Below, piece after piece: positions 8,462-18,089 of a stretch of 64,000 bases of DNA. The stretch spans positions 2,707,448 to 2,771,447 of the forward strand of contig CP054182.1 of the NCBI GenBank assembly GCA_015709675.1. Reading direction: 5' to 3'. The stretch is from Ignavibacteriales bacterium. GTDB taxonomy: Bacteria > Bacteroidota > Ignavibacteria > Ignavibacteriales > Ignavibacteriaceae. Below the pieces are notes generated by a model, which was not told the DNA's origin, did not search any database, and saw only the letters and a list, made by a program, of their open reading frames with translations. The position numbers and the translations under genes are program-made. The stretch's first letter is position 1. Each line of letters begins with the position of its first letter.

Positions 8462-10081
8462 ATGATACGTATATTCTTGCTACTTTTGATTATTTTACCA
8501 GGTTATATCATCTCTCAGGAATTTCAGATAAACAAATCTCATCCTGTTAACGGATTTTTAGACAGATACTATACCATAACGGGAAGAACAATTGAAAATT
8601 TCTTGTATCCGGTGCATAGAGATGTCATTTTTTCGCGGCTTAATGAACTTTCAGTTTATGATTCATTATTTACCAAGACTGATAAAGAACTGTTCAATCA
8701 GTTTATATCAGAGTTTGGTCCTCAGACAGATGTAAATGTCAAGCAGCTTACTTCATTTGAGAATTATGAATTCCTTTCTGAAAAGGAAAGTTACTTCTAC
8801 TTCAGCAATTCATCGGATTCATTCTCGGTGGGGATCAATCTCATTGCGGAAATTGGTTATCATTCTAATTTTTCAGATGGTTCATCGGCGAATACTGTAC
8901 TGCTTGGCGGTGATTTATCTGCAAGATTTGGAAAGCATGTGACCTTTAATCTAAGAGGATTGAACGGTATTTTTTCAGGCAATAAATCGGCGATCAGAGA
9001 TCAGAGAAGGTATAATTCCAATTATAAACTTACTGATGACCCCAACTCTGCATTTTATGATGAAACAGAAGGCAATATTTCCTTAACCTATCCTGGTGTA
9101 AGTTTTACGCTTGCAAGAGGAGATTTATCTGCTGGTCTGGGTCAGTTTTCCCCGATGATTCGTGACCTTTATCCCCGGAGTGACTTTTTCTCTCTCAATC
9201 TCAGTTATGGGATATTAAACTACACTTTTGCCCATGGTTCTCTCCTGGCAGAATCCGTTTATCTGGGAGATAGCATTACCGGTGGAATAAGAGAAATACC
9301 GGAGAAATACATCGTATTCCACAAGGCTTCATTCAGTATAAGTGAGGCTGTAAAAATGCATTTTGGGGAGATGGTGGTCTATTCGGGACGGGGAATGGAT
9401 CCCGGTTACTTGAACCCCTTTAATTTTTATAAAACAGTGGAACATTCAAGGGTTGACCGTGATAATACAGCGCTATTCACTGCTTTTGAGTCGGTATTGC
9501 CCTATTCATCGAAATTTTATCTGACCCTTCTGATGGATGATATTGATTATGCCAAACTTGGCAGCGGATGGTGGGGGAACCAGACTCTGCTACATGGCGG
9601 AATTACCTCATTTCCGGTCATATCATACGTACCCACGGAAATTAGTCTTGAAATTCTGCAAATTCAGCCCTATGTTTTCTCTCACAGGATTAAAAGAAAT
9701 AATTTTGCTAACTTATCCGTACCGGTTTGGGGGGAGTTTTCTCCTAATTCGGTGAATTACCTCATTTCAGCCGGAGGGTGGTTTTCTGACAAGTTTTACT
9801 CAAAAATGAGTTATACCTTTACTCAAAGAGCGCTGAATGAATATGATTCAGCAGGAAACCTGGTTAAAAATTACGGGTCTAATGTGAATGAGGGGCACAG
9901 ATCCTTCGATTCGGAAACCATTGGATTTCTGGAAGGGATAAAGGATAAGGTGCATTCTTTTGAAGCCGGAGTGATTTATCAGCCGGTAAATAATTATTTT
10001 CTGAAACTGATTTATAAGTTTTCTGATTCTTCAGTCGGAAATACTAATTTTGCTTCATTTTATTTAACAATTAAACTCTGA
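8462..10081 (+). CDS. Probable outer-membrane beta-barrel, Wzi-like capsule assembly family
   Basis: This 539-residue exported protein has a signal peptide ending ISQ near residue 19. The N-terminal helical segment (PVHRDVIFSRLNEL) is followed by many alternating amphipathic strands. FGEMVVYSGRGMDPGYLNPF resembles the core of Wzi-type capsule-attachment barrels. The last residues (FASFYLTIKL) look like a terminal barrel strand. It begins right after the glycosyltransferase stop codon and 10 nt before ctpA. The Wzi assignment rests on overall pattern and is moderate; a generic outer-membrane barrel is the alternative. Confidence 0.6.
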   Translation: MIRIFLLLLIILPGYIISQEFQINKSHPVNGFLDRYYTITGRTIENFLYPVHRDVIFSRLNELSVYDSLFTKTDKELFNQFISEFGPQTDVNVKQLTSFENYEFLSEKESYFYFSNSSDSFSVGINLIAEIGYHSNFSDGSSANTVLLGGDLSARFGKHVTFNLRGLNGIFSGNKSAIRDQRRYNSNYKLTDDPNSAFYDETEGNISLTYPGVSFTLARGDLSAGLGQFSPMIRDLYPRSDFFSLNLSYGILNYTFAHGSLLAESVYLGDSITGGIREIPEKYIVFHKASFSISEAVKMHFGEMVVYSGRGMDPGYLNPFNFYKTVEHSRVDRDNTALFTAFESVLPYSSKFYLTLLMDDIDYAKLGSGWWGNQTLLHGGITSFPVISYVPTEISLEILQIQPYVFSHRIKRNNFANLSVPVWGEFSPNSVNYLISAGGWFSDKFYSKMSYTFTQRALNEYDSAGNLVKNYGSNVNEGHRSFDSETIGFLEGIKDKVHSFEAGVIYQPVNNYFLKLIYKFSDSSVGNTNFASFYLTIKL

Positions 10082-10091
10082 AAAGGGCAAC

Positions 10092-11696
10092 ATGAATTTT
10101 CGAAAATTCCGGATACCTCTTCTGGTAGTAGTTCTGACAACCGGTATCCTCCTTGGTACCCAGATTCAAAAGGTGATATCAGGAGATAATCTACTTGAGA
10201 ACATCAAGAAATTTAACGATGTTCTCACTTTTACCCAGAGATATTACGTTGAGGATGTTGATACCCAGAAACTTGTGGAATCAGCCATTAAAGGGATGCT
10301 CGATGAACTCGATCCTCACTCCGTTTATATCCCGGCCAAACAGATGCAGTCTGTTGAAGAGGAATTCCGCGGCGATTTCGAAGGCATCGGGATAGAATTC
10401 CAGATTGTTAATGATACTTTAACGGTTGTAACTCCGATTACCGGAGGTCCCAGTGAAGCATTGGGAATTATGGCCGGTGACCGTATTGTAAAGATTGATA
10501 GTACTAATGCTGTCGGATTTACAAATGATGATGTAAGAAAGCGGCTCAGAGGACCGGCAGGTACAAAGGTAAAGGTTCTGGTGGTCCGGGCTGGAGTAAA
10601 AGATCCTATTGAATACGAAATTACCAGGGATAAAATACCCCTCTATTCCGTTGATACCCATCTTATGCTTGATGATAAGACCGGTTATGTAAGTATTTCC
10701 CGTTTTGCTGAAAAGACCACAGATGAACTGATGGAGGCACTTGTGGATCTTGATAAAAAAGGTATGCAGCAGTTAGTACTTGATTTAAGAAACAATCCGG
10801 GCGGTTATCTTAATCAGGCTTTCCAGATTGCAGACTTATTTATTGAAGGGAATAAAAAGATTGTTTATACCCGCGGCAGAAGACCTGAATTTAATGAAGA
10901 TTACTTCTCAAGCAGAACGTATCCCTATGAAAAACTGCCAATTGTCATCCTGATCAATCGCGGAAGCGCATCGGCTAGTGAAATTGTTTCCGGTGCTGTT
11001 CAGGATTGGGACAGAGGCCTTGTTGTTGGTGAAACCTCCTTTGGAAAAGGTCTTGTGCAGAGGCAGTTTCCGCTTCCCGATGGAAGTGCGATCCGGCTGA
11101 CGATTTCTGAATATTTTACACCATCAGGCCGTTTGATTCAAAGGAAGTATAAAGATAAAAAAGAATATTATGAAGAAATAGCTGAACGGGAAGAGGAGCC
11201 GGAAGGGGAAAATATTGATCATACATCAGAAAAAGACTCTACAAAGCCCGTATATAAAACTAACAAAGGTAGAGTTGTTTACGGCGGAGGAGGCATTACG
11301 CCTGATTATCTGGTGAAGAATGATAAAATAACAGATCTGACAACATCTCTTCTCCGTAAGAATGTATTTTACCTATTCTCATTACAGTACCTTGATAAAA
11401 ACGGTAATTCGATAAAGAGTACGTATAACGGAGACCTCGCAAAATTTAAGAGTGAGTTTAAAATTACTTCTGATCTTTTTAATCAGTTCCTCAGTTTTGC
11501 TAAGGAGAAGGAAGTGAAGGTTGATGATGATGATTTGAAAGCAGACAGAAGTTATATAGAAGCCAGGCTTAAAGCTCAAATTGCCCGCAGTTACTGGAAG
11601 AATGAAGGATGGTATTCAGTTCTCTTAACCCAGGACAATTACATCAGCGAAGCCATGACTTTGTTTGACCGCGCGAAAGAAATGGCAGGAATCTGA
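10092..11696 (+). CDS. ctpA: C-terminal processing peptidase, S41 family
   Basis: This periplasmic serine protease cleaves near the C-termini of substrates. It has an N-terminal membrane anchor (about residues 8-26), a PDZ domain (about 90-175) and the S41 core. The nucleophile is Ser294 in GSASASEI and the general base is Lys319 in GETSFGKG, giving the usual 25-residue spacing of the Ser-Lys dyad. The C-terminal 150 residues form a charged helical extension beginning after LIQRKYKDKKEYYEE. The gene lies between an outer-membrane protein and a DUF3108 protein, which fits an envelope quality-control role. Confidence 0.95.
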   Translation: MNFRKFRIPLLVVVLTTGILLGTQIQKVISGDNLLENIKKFNDVLTFTQRYYVEDVDTQKLVESAIKGMLDELDPHSVYIPAKQMQSVEEEFRGDFEGIGIEFQIVNDTLTVVTPITGGPSEALGIMAGDRIVKIDSTNAVGFTNDDVRKRLRGPAGTKVKVLVVRAGVKDPIEYEITRDKIPLYSVDTHLMLDDKTGYVSISRFAEKTTDELMEALVDLDKKGMQQLVLDLRNNPGGYLNQAFQIADLFIEGNKKIVYTRGRRPEFNEDYFSSRTYPYEKLPIVILINRGSASASEIVSGAVQDWDRGLVVGETSFGKGLVQRQFPLPDGSAIRLTISEYFTPSGRLIQRKYKDKKEYYEEIAEREEEPEGENIDHTSEKDSTKPVYKTNKGRVVYGGGGITPDYLVKNDKITDLTTSLLRKNVFYLFSLQYLDKNGNSIKSTYNGDLAKFKSEFKITSDLFNQFLSFAKEKEVKVDDDDLKADRSYIEARLKAQIARSYWKNEGWYSVLLTQDNYISEAMTLFDRAKEMAGI

Positions 11697-11700
11697 TTTA

Positions 11701-12537
11701 ATGAAAAAGATTCTGCTTTTTTGCGGAATTGCAGTCCTGCTCCTGTCCGCCGGATTTATTGAGTACTCCTCTTCGGCACAGGCATCTGCACCTGTTGCTG
11801 CTGAATTCAGATCAAACGAGGCAGGTCTGATGCCAGGTGAAGAAATAACTTATCTGGTAAGATATGGATTTGTTAAACTAGGTGAAATCCGGCTAAAGGT
11901 CATCAACCGGAAAACAGAAAAAGGTGAGATCATTTATAATACGATAGGATATATTGATTCTTATCCCGGGCTTCCTTTTGTAAACCTTCATCAGATTTAT
12001 GAAAGCAAGGTAAATAAAAACTATTTTAGCAATTTTTTCCGCGGAACTGTTAAAAAGGAAGAATATACAACTTTCACTGAATACTATTTTGATTATCCTA
12101 AGAAATCATTAAGAGTAAAAAAAGGGAAGGTCTTTCCTTTTGAATTATGGACAGACTCAACCGGAATTGCTGAAACAGAATTTCATGACGGGCTCTCTAT
12201 TTTTTATTGGGCAAGAATGAATCTTGGTCAGAAAAAAACTGTTAAAGTTCCCTGTTTTGTGAATGAAGAGAAAGTATTTACACTGGTTAATTATTATTCC
12301 AGGCCGGAAACCATGGAAATTGATGCAGTGGACTATAAAATTCCTGTCTGGCGGCTGGACGGGCATACGGACTTTGTTAGTGTTTTCGGTCTGACGGGGC
12401 ATTTTGAAGGCTGGTTCTCTCAGGATGAAGCCTGTATTCCAATTGTTGCTAAACTCAATGTTATCATAGGTAAAGTAACGGTTGAATTGATAAAATGGAA
12501 CCGGAGCGGCTGGAATCCGCCAAAGGCAGAAAGTTAA
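11701..12537 (+). CDS. DUF3108 domain periplasmic protein
   Basis: This 278-residue exported protein of the DUF3108 family has a signal peptide of about 27 residues. Family features are GEEITYLVRYGFVKLGEI near the N-terminus of the mature protein, then a run of beta strands including FHDGLSIFYWARMN and VWRLDGHTDFVSVFG. The ATG at 11701 gives a clean signal peptide; an in-frame ATG at 11665, inside ctpA, would put charged residues ahead of it. The function of the family is unknown. It sits 4 nt after ctpA. Confidence 0.75.
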   Translation: MKKILLFCGIAVLLLSAGFIEYSSSAQASAPVAAEFRSNEAGLMPGEEITYLVRYGFVKLGEIRLKVINRKTEKGEIIYNTIGYIDSYPGLPFVNLHQIYESKVNKNYFSNFFRGTVKKEEYTTFTEYYFDYPKKSLRVKKGKVFPFELWTDSTGIAETEFHDGLSIFYWARMNLGQKKTVKVPCFVNEEKVFTLVNYYSRPETMEIDAVDYKIPVWRLDGHTDFVSVFGLTGHFEGWFSQDEACIPIVAKLNVIIGKVTVELIKWNRSGWNPPKAES

Positions 12538-12538
12538 A

Positions 12539-13057
12539 ATGAAAACAATAATACCATATAAAGGTAAATCTCCCCGATTTGACCAAAGTGTATTCATTGC
12601 TGATGGTGTTAGAATGACAGGGGATGTAGAAATTGGACCAAACAGCAGCATTTGGTATAATACAGTTATCAGAGGAGATGTAAATCATGTGAGGATTGGC
12701 ACAAATACTAATATTCAGGATAACGCCACCTTACATGTTTCATACGATTCAACCCCGCTTATCATTGGTGACAATGTTACTGTTGGCCATAATGCCATTC
12801 TCCATAGTTGTGTGGTCGGTAATAATGTATTAATTGGTATGGGGGCTATCGTTCTGGATAATGCAATTGTCGAGAATTTTTCTATGATAGCAGCAGGTGC
12901 ATTAGTAAGACCTCATTCAAAAATTGAGACAGGTAAACTCTACGGTGGAATACCAGCCAAATTCATCAGGGATCTGACTCAGGAGGAATTGGATTACTTC
13001 CAGAAATCAGCTGATAATTATGCAATGTATGCTGCTGAATATAAGAAAGCGACCTGA
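12539..13057 (+). CDS. Gamma-carbonic-anhydrase-like hexapeptide-repeat protein
   Basis: This is a left-handed beta-helix protein of the YrdA/PaaY/CaiE type, 172 residues. Hexapeptide repeats run from SIWYNTVIRGDVNHVRIG to about residue 130. The gamma-CA metal-site histidines appear as HVSYDS and in VTVGHNAILHSC, and the conserved Arg of VIRGD is present. The fold usually trimerises, with zinc or iron at subunit interfaces. Whether this one hydrates CO2 is not known for most members. It overlaps ybeY by one base (the final A of its TGA is the A of the ybeY ATG). Confidence 0.88.
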   Translation: MKTIIPYKGKSPRFDQSVFIADGVRMTGDVEIGPNSSIWYNTVIRGDVNHVRIGTNTNIQDNATLHVSYDSTPLIIGDNVTVGHNAILHSCVVGNNVLIGMGAIVLDNAIVENFSMIAAGALVRPHSKIETGKLYGGIPAKFIRDLTQEELDYFQKSADNYAMYAAEYKKAT

Positions 13058-13500
13058 TGAAAAAGGGGAGAGTGCATGTTTCTTTTCAGAAAAGAATTAG
13101 TTTTTCTGCGAAAGAAGTTCGTCGGATTGTCAGAAAAATTCAGGAGGAAGTTGGTTTTCATTTATCTGAATTAACCATTTCCTTTATTGATGATGCTTCA
13201 ATTCATGAAGTTAACAGGGAGTATTTGAATCACGACTATCCGACTGATATTATAACTTTTGATTATTCTGAAAAGAATAAAACATTCATTGAGGGCGAAA
13301 TTCTTATATCGTTTGATACTGCGATCATGAATGCAAAAAAGTTTAAAGTGACCCCGGAAAATGAGTATACAAGGCTTATTATCCACGGTATTCTTCATTT
13401 GCTGGGATATGATGACAGAACTGCCGCAAAGAAAAAAATTATGAAAAACAAAGAGAACTCACTTCTGAAACTGGTTCTTGATTCTGTTAATAAGTTTTAA
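13057..13500 (+). CDS. ybeY: Endoribonuclease/rRNA maturation factor YbeY
   Basis: This is a UPF0054-type zinc protein involved in 16S rRNA 3' end maturation and ribosome quality control. The metal motif reads IIHGILHLLGYDDRT: His110 and His114 are present, but the third ligand of the textbook H-x3-H-x5-H motif is Asp120. The substitution resembles variants I recall from Bacteroidota. The protein is 147 residues, close to family length. It overlaps the upstream hexapeptide protein by one base and lies 9 nt before topA. Confidence 0.92.
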   Translation: MKKGRVHVSFQKRISFSAKEVRRIVRKIQEEVGFHLSELTISFIDDASIHEVNREYLNHDYPTDIITFDYSEKNKTFIEGEILISFDTAIMNAKKFKVTPENEYTRLIIHGILHLLGYDDRTAAKKKIMKNKENSLLKLVLDSVNKF

Positions 13501-13509
13501 TGTTATTAG

Positions 13510-15843
13510 ATGGCAAAAAAATTAGTACTTGTTGAGTCTCCCTCAAAAGCCAAAACGATTAATAAATATCTTGGCAAAGATTATGTGGTTGAAGCTACAG
13601 TAGGGCATATTAAAAATCTTCCTAAATCGAAATTAGGGATTGACGTTGATAACGGATTTCAGCCTCAGTTTGTTACCATACGGGGCAAAGGAGATACCGT
13701 TAAGAAAATAAAGGACCTTGCTAACAAGAGCTCTCATATTTATATCGCGACTGACCCTGACCGCGAAGGCGAAGCAATAGCGCAGGACATTGCTGATGTA
13801 ATGGATATAAAGAACTCAGATAAGATATCACGTGTCCTTTTCAATGAAATTACCAAAAACGGTGTTAAAAAAGGAATGGATGAACCCAGACCAATTAATA
13901 CCGATTTAGTGGCATCACAGCGCGCAAGAAGAGTAATGGACCGCATTATTGGATATAAGATCAGTCCGTTTTTATGGCGATCTGTAGTTTCAGAAGCTGC
14001 TAACTCATTATCAGCCGGAAGGGTTCAGTCCGTCGCACTTCGTCTTGTTTGTGAACGTGATGCTGAGATTGATGCGTTTATTGAACAGGAATATTGGTCA
14101 GTCGGATCAATTTTCCTTACTGCGAAAAAAGATGAAATCCATTCAAAACTGCATAGTATTGATGGGGTGCAGATCAAATCTCCTGCTAAGGATAAGAAAG
14201 GGGACGAAAAAAGTGAGAATGATGGAGCAGATGTAAAGCACTCCAAATCGATGATTATTCAGAACTCAGGTGAAGCTGATGCAATCATTGAACGTATAAA
14301 AAAAGTCAAAAACTTTGAAATTAGTAATATCGCGCGAAAGCATACTAAAAGAAATGCTCCGCCGCCGTTCATTACAAGTACCATGCAGGCAGAATCATCA
14401 AAGATGCTGCGAATGAGAGCAAAGCAGACCATGATGTACGCTCAGCGGTTATACGAAGGAGTAACTCTTGGTAATGAAGGGTTGGTGGGTCTTATTACGT
14501 ATATGAGAACAGATTCCACAAGACTGAGTGATGATATCTGCAAAGAAGCTTCAGAATATTTGAAATCTGTTTACGGAAACCAGTATGCTCCCGATACCAT
14601 TCCGGTTTATGGAAAGAAAAAAGGTTCAAACGTTCAGGATGCGCACGAAGCAATAAGACCGACTTCATTGAAATATACGCCGGAATATGTAAAGCCTTAT
14701 CTTGATGATCATTCATTCAAACTCTACAGTCTTATCTGGAAGCGGTTTTTAGCTTCTCAGATGAAGCCGGCTGAATTTGAGACTACAGTTGTTGAGATTA
14801 CCGGTGATGAATTTTTATTTAAAGCATACGGACAGGTTTTATTATTCGACGGTTTTATGAAACTATATGTCGAGCAGGAAGAATCAACCAAGGAAGAAGA
14901 CCGTGAAGAGGCTAAAAATGACAAGATTCCTGCAGGCTTAAATAAACATGATAATCTTGATTTAAAGGAAGTTACACCGCATCAGCATTTTACAAAACCT
15001 CCGGGCAGATATACTGAGAGTACACTGATAAAAGAACTGGAAAGTCTCGGAATAGGAAGACCAAGTACTTACTCCATGATAGTCAGTACAATTGTTGACC
15101 GCAAATATGTTGAAACCCGTGAGCGCAAAATTTACGCTACCGATCTTGGAAAAAAGATCAATGGAATACTGATCGAAAACTTCCCTGGTATTATTGATAC
15201 CGGTTTTACCGCGAGAATGGAATCCGAACTCGATCAGATTGCACAGGGTGAATATACCTATAGTGGTGTTCTCAATGATTTTTATAATCCTTTTTCTTCA
15301 GCGCTTTCTGAGGTAGAAGATAAAATTGAAAAAATAGTTTGTGAACTCTGCGGCGGGGAAATGGTTATCCGATATGGTAGATTTGGTAAGTTCCTCTCAT
15401 GCAATAATTATCCGGAATGCAAAAATATAAAATCGTTAAAGGAACTTGCTGCAGCCAATTCTGAACCTGAATATACCGGCGATACTTGCGAAAAATGCGG
15501 TGCCCGGACAATCTACAGAAACGGCAGGTTCGGAAAATTCATCGGATGCGAAAAATATCCTGAATGTGATTTTATAAAGAATATCACCCTTAATATATCC
15601 TGTCCTAAGTGCAAGGAGGGAGAGGTTCTTGAAAGAAGATCCAAACGAGGTAAGATTTTCTTTGGCTGCTCAAGATATCCTGATTGTGATTTTGTAGCAT
15701 GGAATAAACCAAATCCCACGCAGTGTCAGTCATGCGGATCAGCTTACATGGAAGAAAAATATTCGAAAAAAAAGGGGAAATATCTGCAATGCCCGTCCTG
15801 TAAGGAGGAGATAATTCTTGAATCTGCAGAGGAAGAATCTTGA
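13510..15843 (+). CDS. topA: DNA topoisomerase I, type IA
   Basis: This enzyme relaxes negative supercoils by a transient 5'-phosphotyrosine break. The Toprim domain is marked by Glu9 in VESPSKAKTI and by DPDRE at 82-86. The catalytic tyrosine is Tyr331 in LITYMRTDST. The C-terminus carries four Cys4 zinc ribbons: C611/614/631/637, C660/663/680/686, C698/701/720/726 and C739/742/761/764. Residues 222-246 form a charged insert. The 3' end overlaps the downstream recombinase start by 4 nt. Confidence 0.98.
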   Translation: MAKKLVLVESPSKAKTINKYLGKDYVVEATVGHIKNLPKSKLGIDVDNGFQPQFVTIRGKGDTVKKIKDLANKSSHIYIATDPDREGEAIAQDIADVMDIKNSDKISRVLFNEITKNGVKKGMDEPRPINTDLVASQRARRVMDRIIGYKISPFLWRSVVSEAANSLSAGRVQSVALRLVCERDAEIDAFIEQEYWSVGSIFLTAKKDEIHSKLHSIDGVQIKSPAKDKKGDEKSENDGADVKHSKSMIIQNSGEADAIIERIKKVKNFEISNIARKHTKRNAPPPFITSTMQAESSKMLRMRAKQTMMYAQRLYEGVTLGNEGLVGLITYMRTDSTRLSDDICKEASEYLKSVYGNQYAPDTIPVYGKKKGSNVQDAHEAIRPTSLKYTPEYVKPYLDDHSFKLYSLIWKRFLASQMKPAEFETTVVEITGDEFLFKAYGQVLLFDGFMKLYVEQEESTKEEDREEAKNDKIPAGLNKHDNLDLKEVTPHQHFTKPPGRYTESTLIKELESLGIGRPSTYSMIVSTIVDRKYVETRERKIYATDLGKKINGILIENFPGIIDTGFTARMESELDQIAQGEYTYSGVLNDFYNPFSSALSEVEDKIEKIVCELCGGEMVIRYGRFGKFLSCNNYPECKNIKSLKELAAANSEPEYTGDTCEKCGARTIYRNGRFGKFIGCEKYPECDFIKNITLNISCPKCKEGEVLERRSKRGKIFFGCSRYPDCDFVAWNKPNPTQCQSCGSAYMEEKYSKKKGKYLQCPSCKEEIILESAEEES

Positions 15844-16733
15844 ATGATCTCAGGTCTCTGACAGAGAGTTTTCTCATTTATGCTGAAAATGTACTGAGGT
15901 ATTCTCAGAACACTATTACAGCTTATGGGAGTGATCTTGCCAGGTTTACTGATTTTTGTCTGAGGACCGGAAAGAGTGATATAAATCTGCATTCTGCCCG
16001 GACAATTATGGGCTTTATGGCTGAGATGAACAGGGATAGCCTTTCAAAAACTTCCATATCGAGGTATTTGGCAACGATACGGAAGTTTTATGCCTATTGT
16101 CTTGAACAGGGAATAATCACAAATTCGCCAGTCAAGGGTATCTCTAATCCCAAACAGAAAAAACTGCTTCCGGATACCTTCTCCCAAACCGAATATGAAA
16201 ATCTTATAAAAAAGATGCAAATAGCCCTTGACTCTCAGTCAAATTATATTAAGTTTATGGTAGCATCTGTTTTTGAATTATTATACGGGTGTTCAATGCG
16301 AGTATCTGAAGTCTGTTCCGCGAAGCTGCATGACTATAACAGCCGGGAAGGAACACTTAAAATTACCGGAAAGGGAAGCAAAACACGTATTGTGCCTGTC
16401 GGGGCAAAAAGCAGGGATATACTTAACAAATATTTAAGTTTAAGGACAACTGGTTCAGATTATCTGATAGCAGATGAGAACGGAAATGCAGTCTATCCGA
16501 GAAAAGTGCAGCGCTGGACGGAGAAATATCTCGGAATGGTAACCGGAATCAGCAAAAAAAGTCCGCATATTCTCAGGCATAGTTCGGCAACTCATATGCT
16601 TGATAATGGGGCTGCATTAACAGCAATTAAAGAGATTTTAGGTCATTCCGACCTTAAAACAACCCAAATTTATACTCAGGTGAGTATAGACCGGCTGAAA
16701 AAAGTCCACAAACAATCACATCCAAAATCTTAA
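15840..16733 (+). CDS. Tyrosine recombinase XerC/XerD
   Basis: This is a site-specific recombinase that resolves chromosome dimers at dif. An N-terminal SAM-like core-binding domain (residues 1-90) precedes the catalytic domain, with the full catalytic set R154, K178, H243, R246, H269 and Tyr278. At 297 residues it matches Xer proteins. The TTG start overlaps the topA stop by 4 nt and is preceded by a GAGGA element. The topA-xer-hpf context suggests a chromosomal housekeeping Xer rather than a mobile-element integrase. XerC and XerD cannot be told apart here. Confidence 0.93.
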   Translation: MNDLRSLTESFLIYAENVLRYSQNTITAYGSDLARFTDFCLRTGKSDINLHSARTIMGFMAEMNRDSLSKTSISRYLATIRKFYAYCLEQGIITNSPVKGISNPKQKKLLPDTFSQTEYENLIKKMQIALDSQSNYIKFMVASVFELLYGCSMRVSEVCSAKLHDYNSREGTLKITGKGSKTRIVPVGAKSRDILNKYLSLRTTGSDYLIADENGNAVYPRKVQRWTEKYLGMVTGISKKSPHILRHSSATHMLDNGAALTAIKEILGHSDLKTTQIYTQVSIDRLKKVHKQSHPKS

Positions 16734-16749
16734 TTCCTCAGGAGGATTT

Positions 16750-17046
16750 ATGCAAGTACTTATAACAGCAAGAAAATTCACGGCAAGAGAAACACTCAAA
16801 GATTTTATTGACGCTGAAGTCAGATCTTTGGAAAAAATTGCCGATGATATATTGGATGCTGAGATGATTCTAAGCTTCGAAAACAACAATAACAGCGTTA
16901 AAACCGCTGAACTCATACTTAAAATTCCGGGTCACTTGGTGACCGCAAATGACAGTTCTGACGAATTCGAAAAAGCGGTCAGAGGTGCTGTTGAAAAAGC
17001 AGAAAGACAGATTATTAAACTTAAAGGGAAAAAACAGAACCACTAA
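16750..17046 (+). CDS. hpf: Ribosome hibernation-promoting factor, short form
   Basis: This is a YfiA/HPF-family protein of 98 residues that binds the 30S decoding centre and silences ribosomes in stationary phase. MQVLITARKFTARETLKDFI starts the conserved beta-alpha fold, and the C-terminus is basic (KAERQIIKLKGKK). It has the short form, lacking the C-terminal dimerisation domain of long HPF. A strong Shine-Dalgarno site, AGGAGG, lies upstream of the ATG. It is followed by hprK with no gap to speak of, an arrangement that recalls the hpf-hprK neighbourhoods of other Gram-negatives. Confidence 0.92.
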   Translation: MQVLITARKFTARETLKDFIDAEVRSLEKIADDILDAEMILSFENNNNSVKTAELILKIPGHLVTANDSSDEFEKAVRGAVEKAERQIIKLKGKKQNH

Positions 17047-17047
17047 T

Positions 17048-18061
17048 ATGACCTTAATTAATGAAAAATCCATAACCGTTAAGAATTTTATTGACGTACG
17101 ATTTTTCTATGAAAATGTAAGAAACCGGTTTAACCTGAATCTGCTTACCTCTGAAGAGGGATTTGACAGAAAAATTCAGGATCCGAATGTTCACCGGCCA
17201 GGCTTAGCCCTGGCCGGTTATCTTGATATTTTTTCCTACCACCGGATACAGATTTTCGGCAATACGGAAATGAAATATCTTAAAAGTCTTACCACGGAAG
17301 TAAGAAGGGCCTCACTTGAAAAATTCTTCTCTTTTGATATCCCTTGTATCGTGATTACAAATGAGAACAAAATTTTTGATGAAATGGCCGAACTTGCAAC
17401 TAAATTTAAGGTGCCGGTTTTTGTTTCTCCTTTTTCAACGACAAAACTGGTCTATTTCATCAGTGACTTTCTTGATGACCAGTTTGCACCCAAAGTCTCA
17501 ATTCATGGATCTTTTGTTGATGTGTATGGTGTGGGGGTACTTTTTATTGGAAAATCGGGTATCGGTAAAAGCGAGGTGGCACTTGACCTTATTGAAAGGG
17601 GACATCGTCTGGTAGCAGATGATCTGGTTATCCTGACAAAAAAAGGGGAGGGGATTCTCATGGGTTCAGGAACAGATGTTGTAAAGCATTTTATGGAAAT
17701 AAGGGGCCTGGGACTGATTAATATCGAAAAAATGTTCGGGATAAGGGCTATTAGGTATCAGAAACGCGCGGAAGTAATAGTTGAACTTGAAAACTGGGAT
17801 CCCGGCGGAGACTACGACCGCACCGGTCTTGACGAAAACACCATGTCCATTTTGGGGGTTAATATTCCTCATATTAAGCTTCCTATTATACCGGGAAAGA
17901 ATATTACGGTTATTTCGGAGGTAATTAGTCTCAATTATCTCCTTAAACATTACGGTTACGACGCAGCCCGGGTACTCCAGCATAAGCTCACTGACCGGCT
18001 TCGGCAAAAAAAGGGGGAAATTGGCAGAGGTGTCGATTATTTCGAGCATGATTTTGAGTAA
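17048..18061 (+). CDS. hprK: HPr kinase/phosphorylase
   Basis: This bifunctional enzyme phosphorylates and dephosphorylates a serine of HPr-type phosphocarrier proteins. From the ATG at 17048 it has 337 residues. The P-loop GKSGIGKS is at 168-175, catalytic His153 is in IHGSFVDVYG, and the signature EIRGLGLINIEKMFG is at 217-231. An upstream in-frame ATG at 16949 lies inside hpf and would give a non-homologous extension, so I rejected it. No HPr, EI or EII gene lies in the window. Confidence 0.95.
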   Translation: MTLINEKSITVKNFIDVRFFYENVRNRFNLNLLTSEEGFDRKIQDPNVHRPGLALAGYLDIFSYHRIQIFGNTEMKYLKSLTTEVRRASLEKFFSFDIPCIVITNENKIFDEMAELATKFKVPVFVSPFSTTKLVYFISDFLDDQFAPKVSIHGSFVDVYGVGVLFIGKSGIGKSEVALDLIERGHRLVADDLVILTKKGEGILMGSGTDVVKHFMEIRGLGLINIEKMFGIRAIRYQKRAEVIVELENWDPGGDYDRTGLDENTMSILGVNIPHIKLPIIPGKNITVISEVISLNYLLKHYGYDAARVLQHKLTDRLRQKKGEIGRGVDYFEHDFE

Positions 18062-18089
18062 TTCTGTGTAGTTTAGTTTGTCAGGAAAC

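Noticed and set aside
15840-16733. Tyrosine recombinase as an integrase of a mobile element
   Set aside because: No attachment repeats, tRNA target or phage genes nearby; it overlaps topA and precedes hpf, typical of a housekeeping Xer.
16949-17047. N-terminal extension of HprK from an upstream ATG
   Set aside because: It lies inside hpf, adds 33 lysine-rich residues not found in HprK, and the ATG at 17048 gives the family N-terminus.
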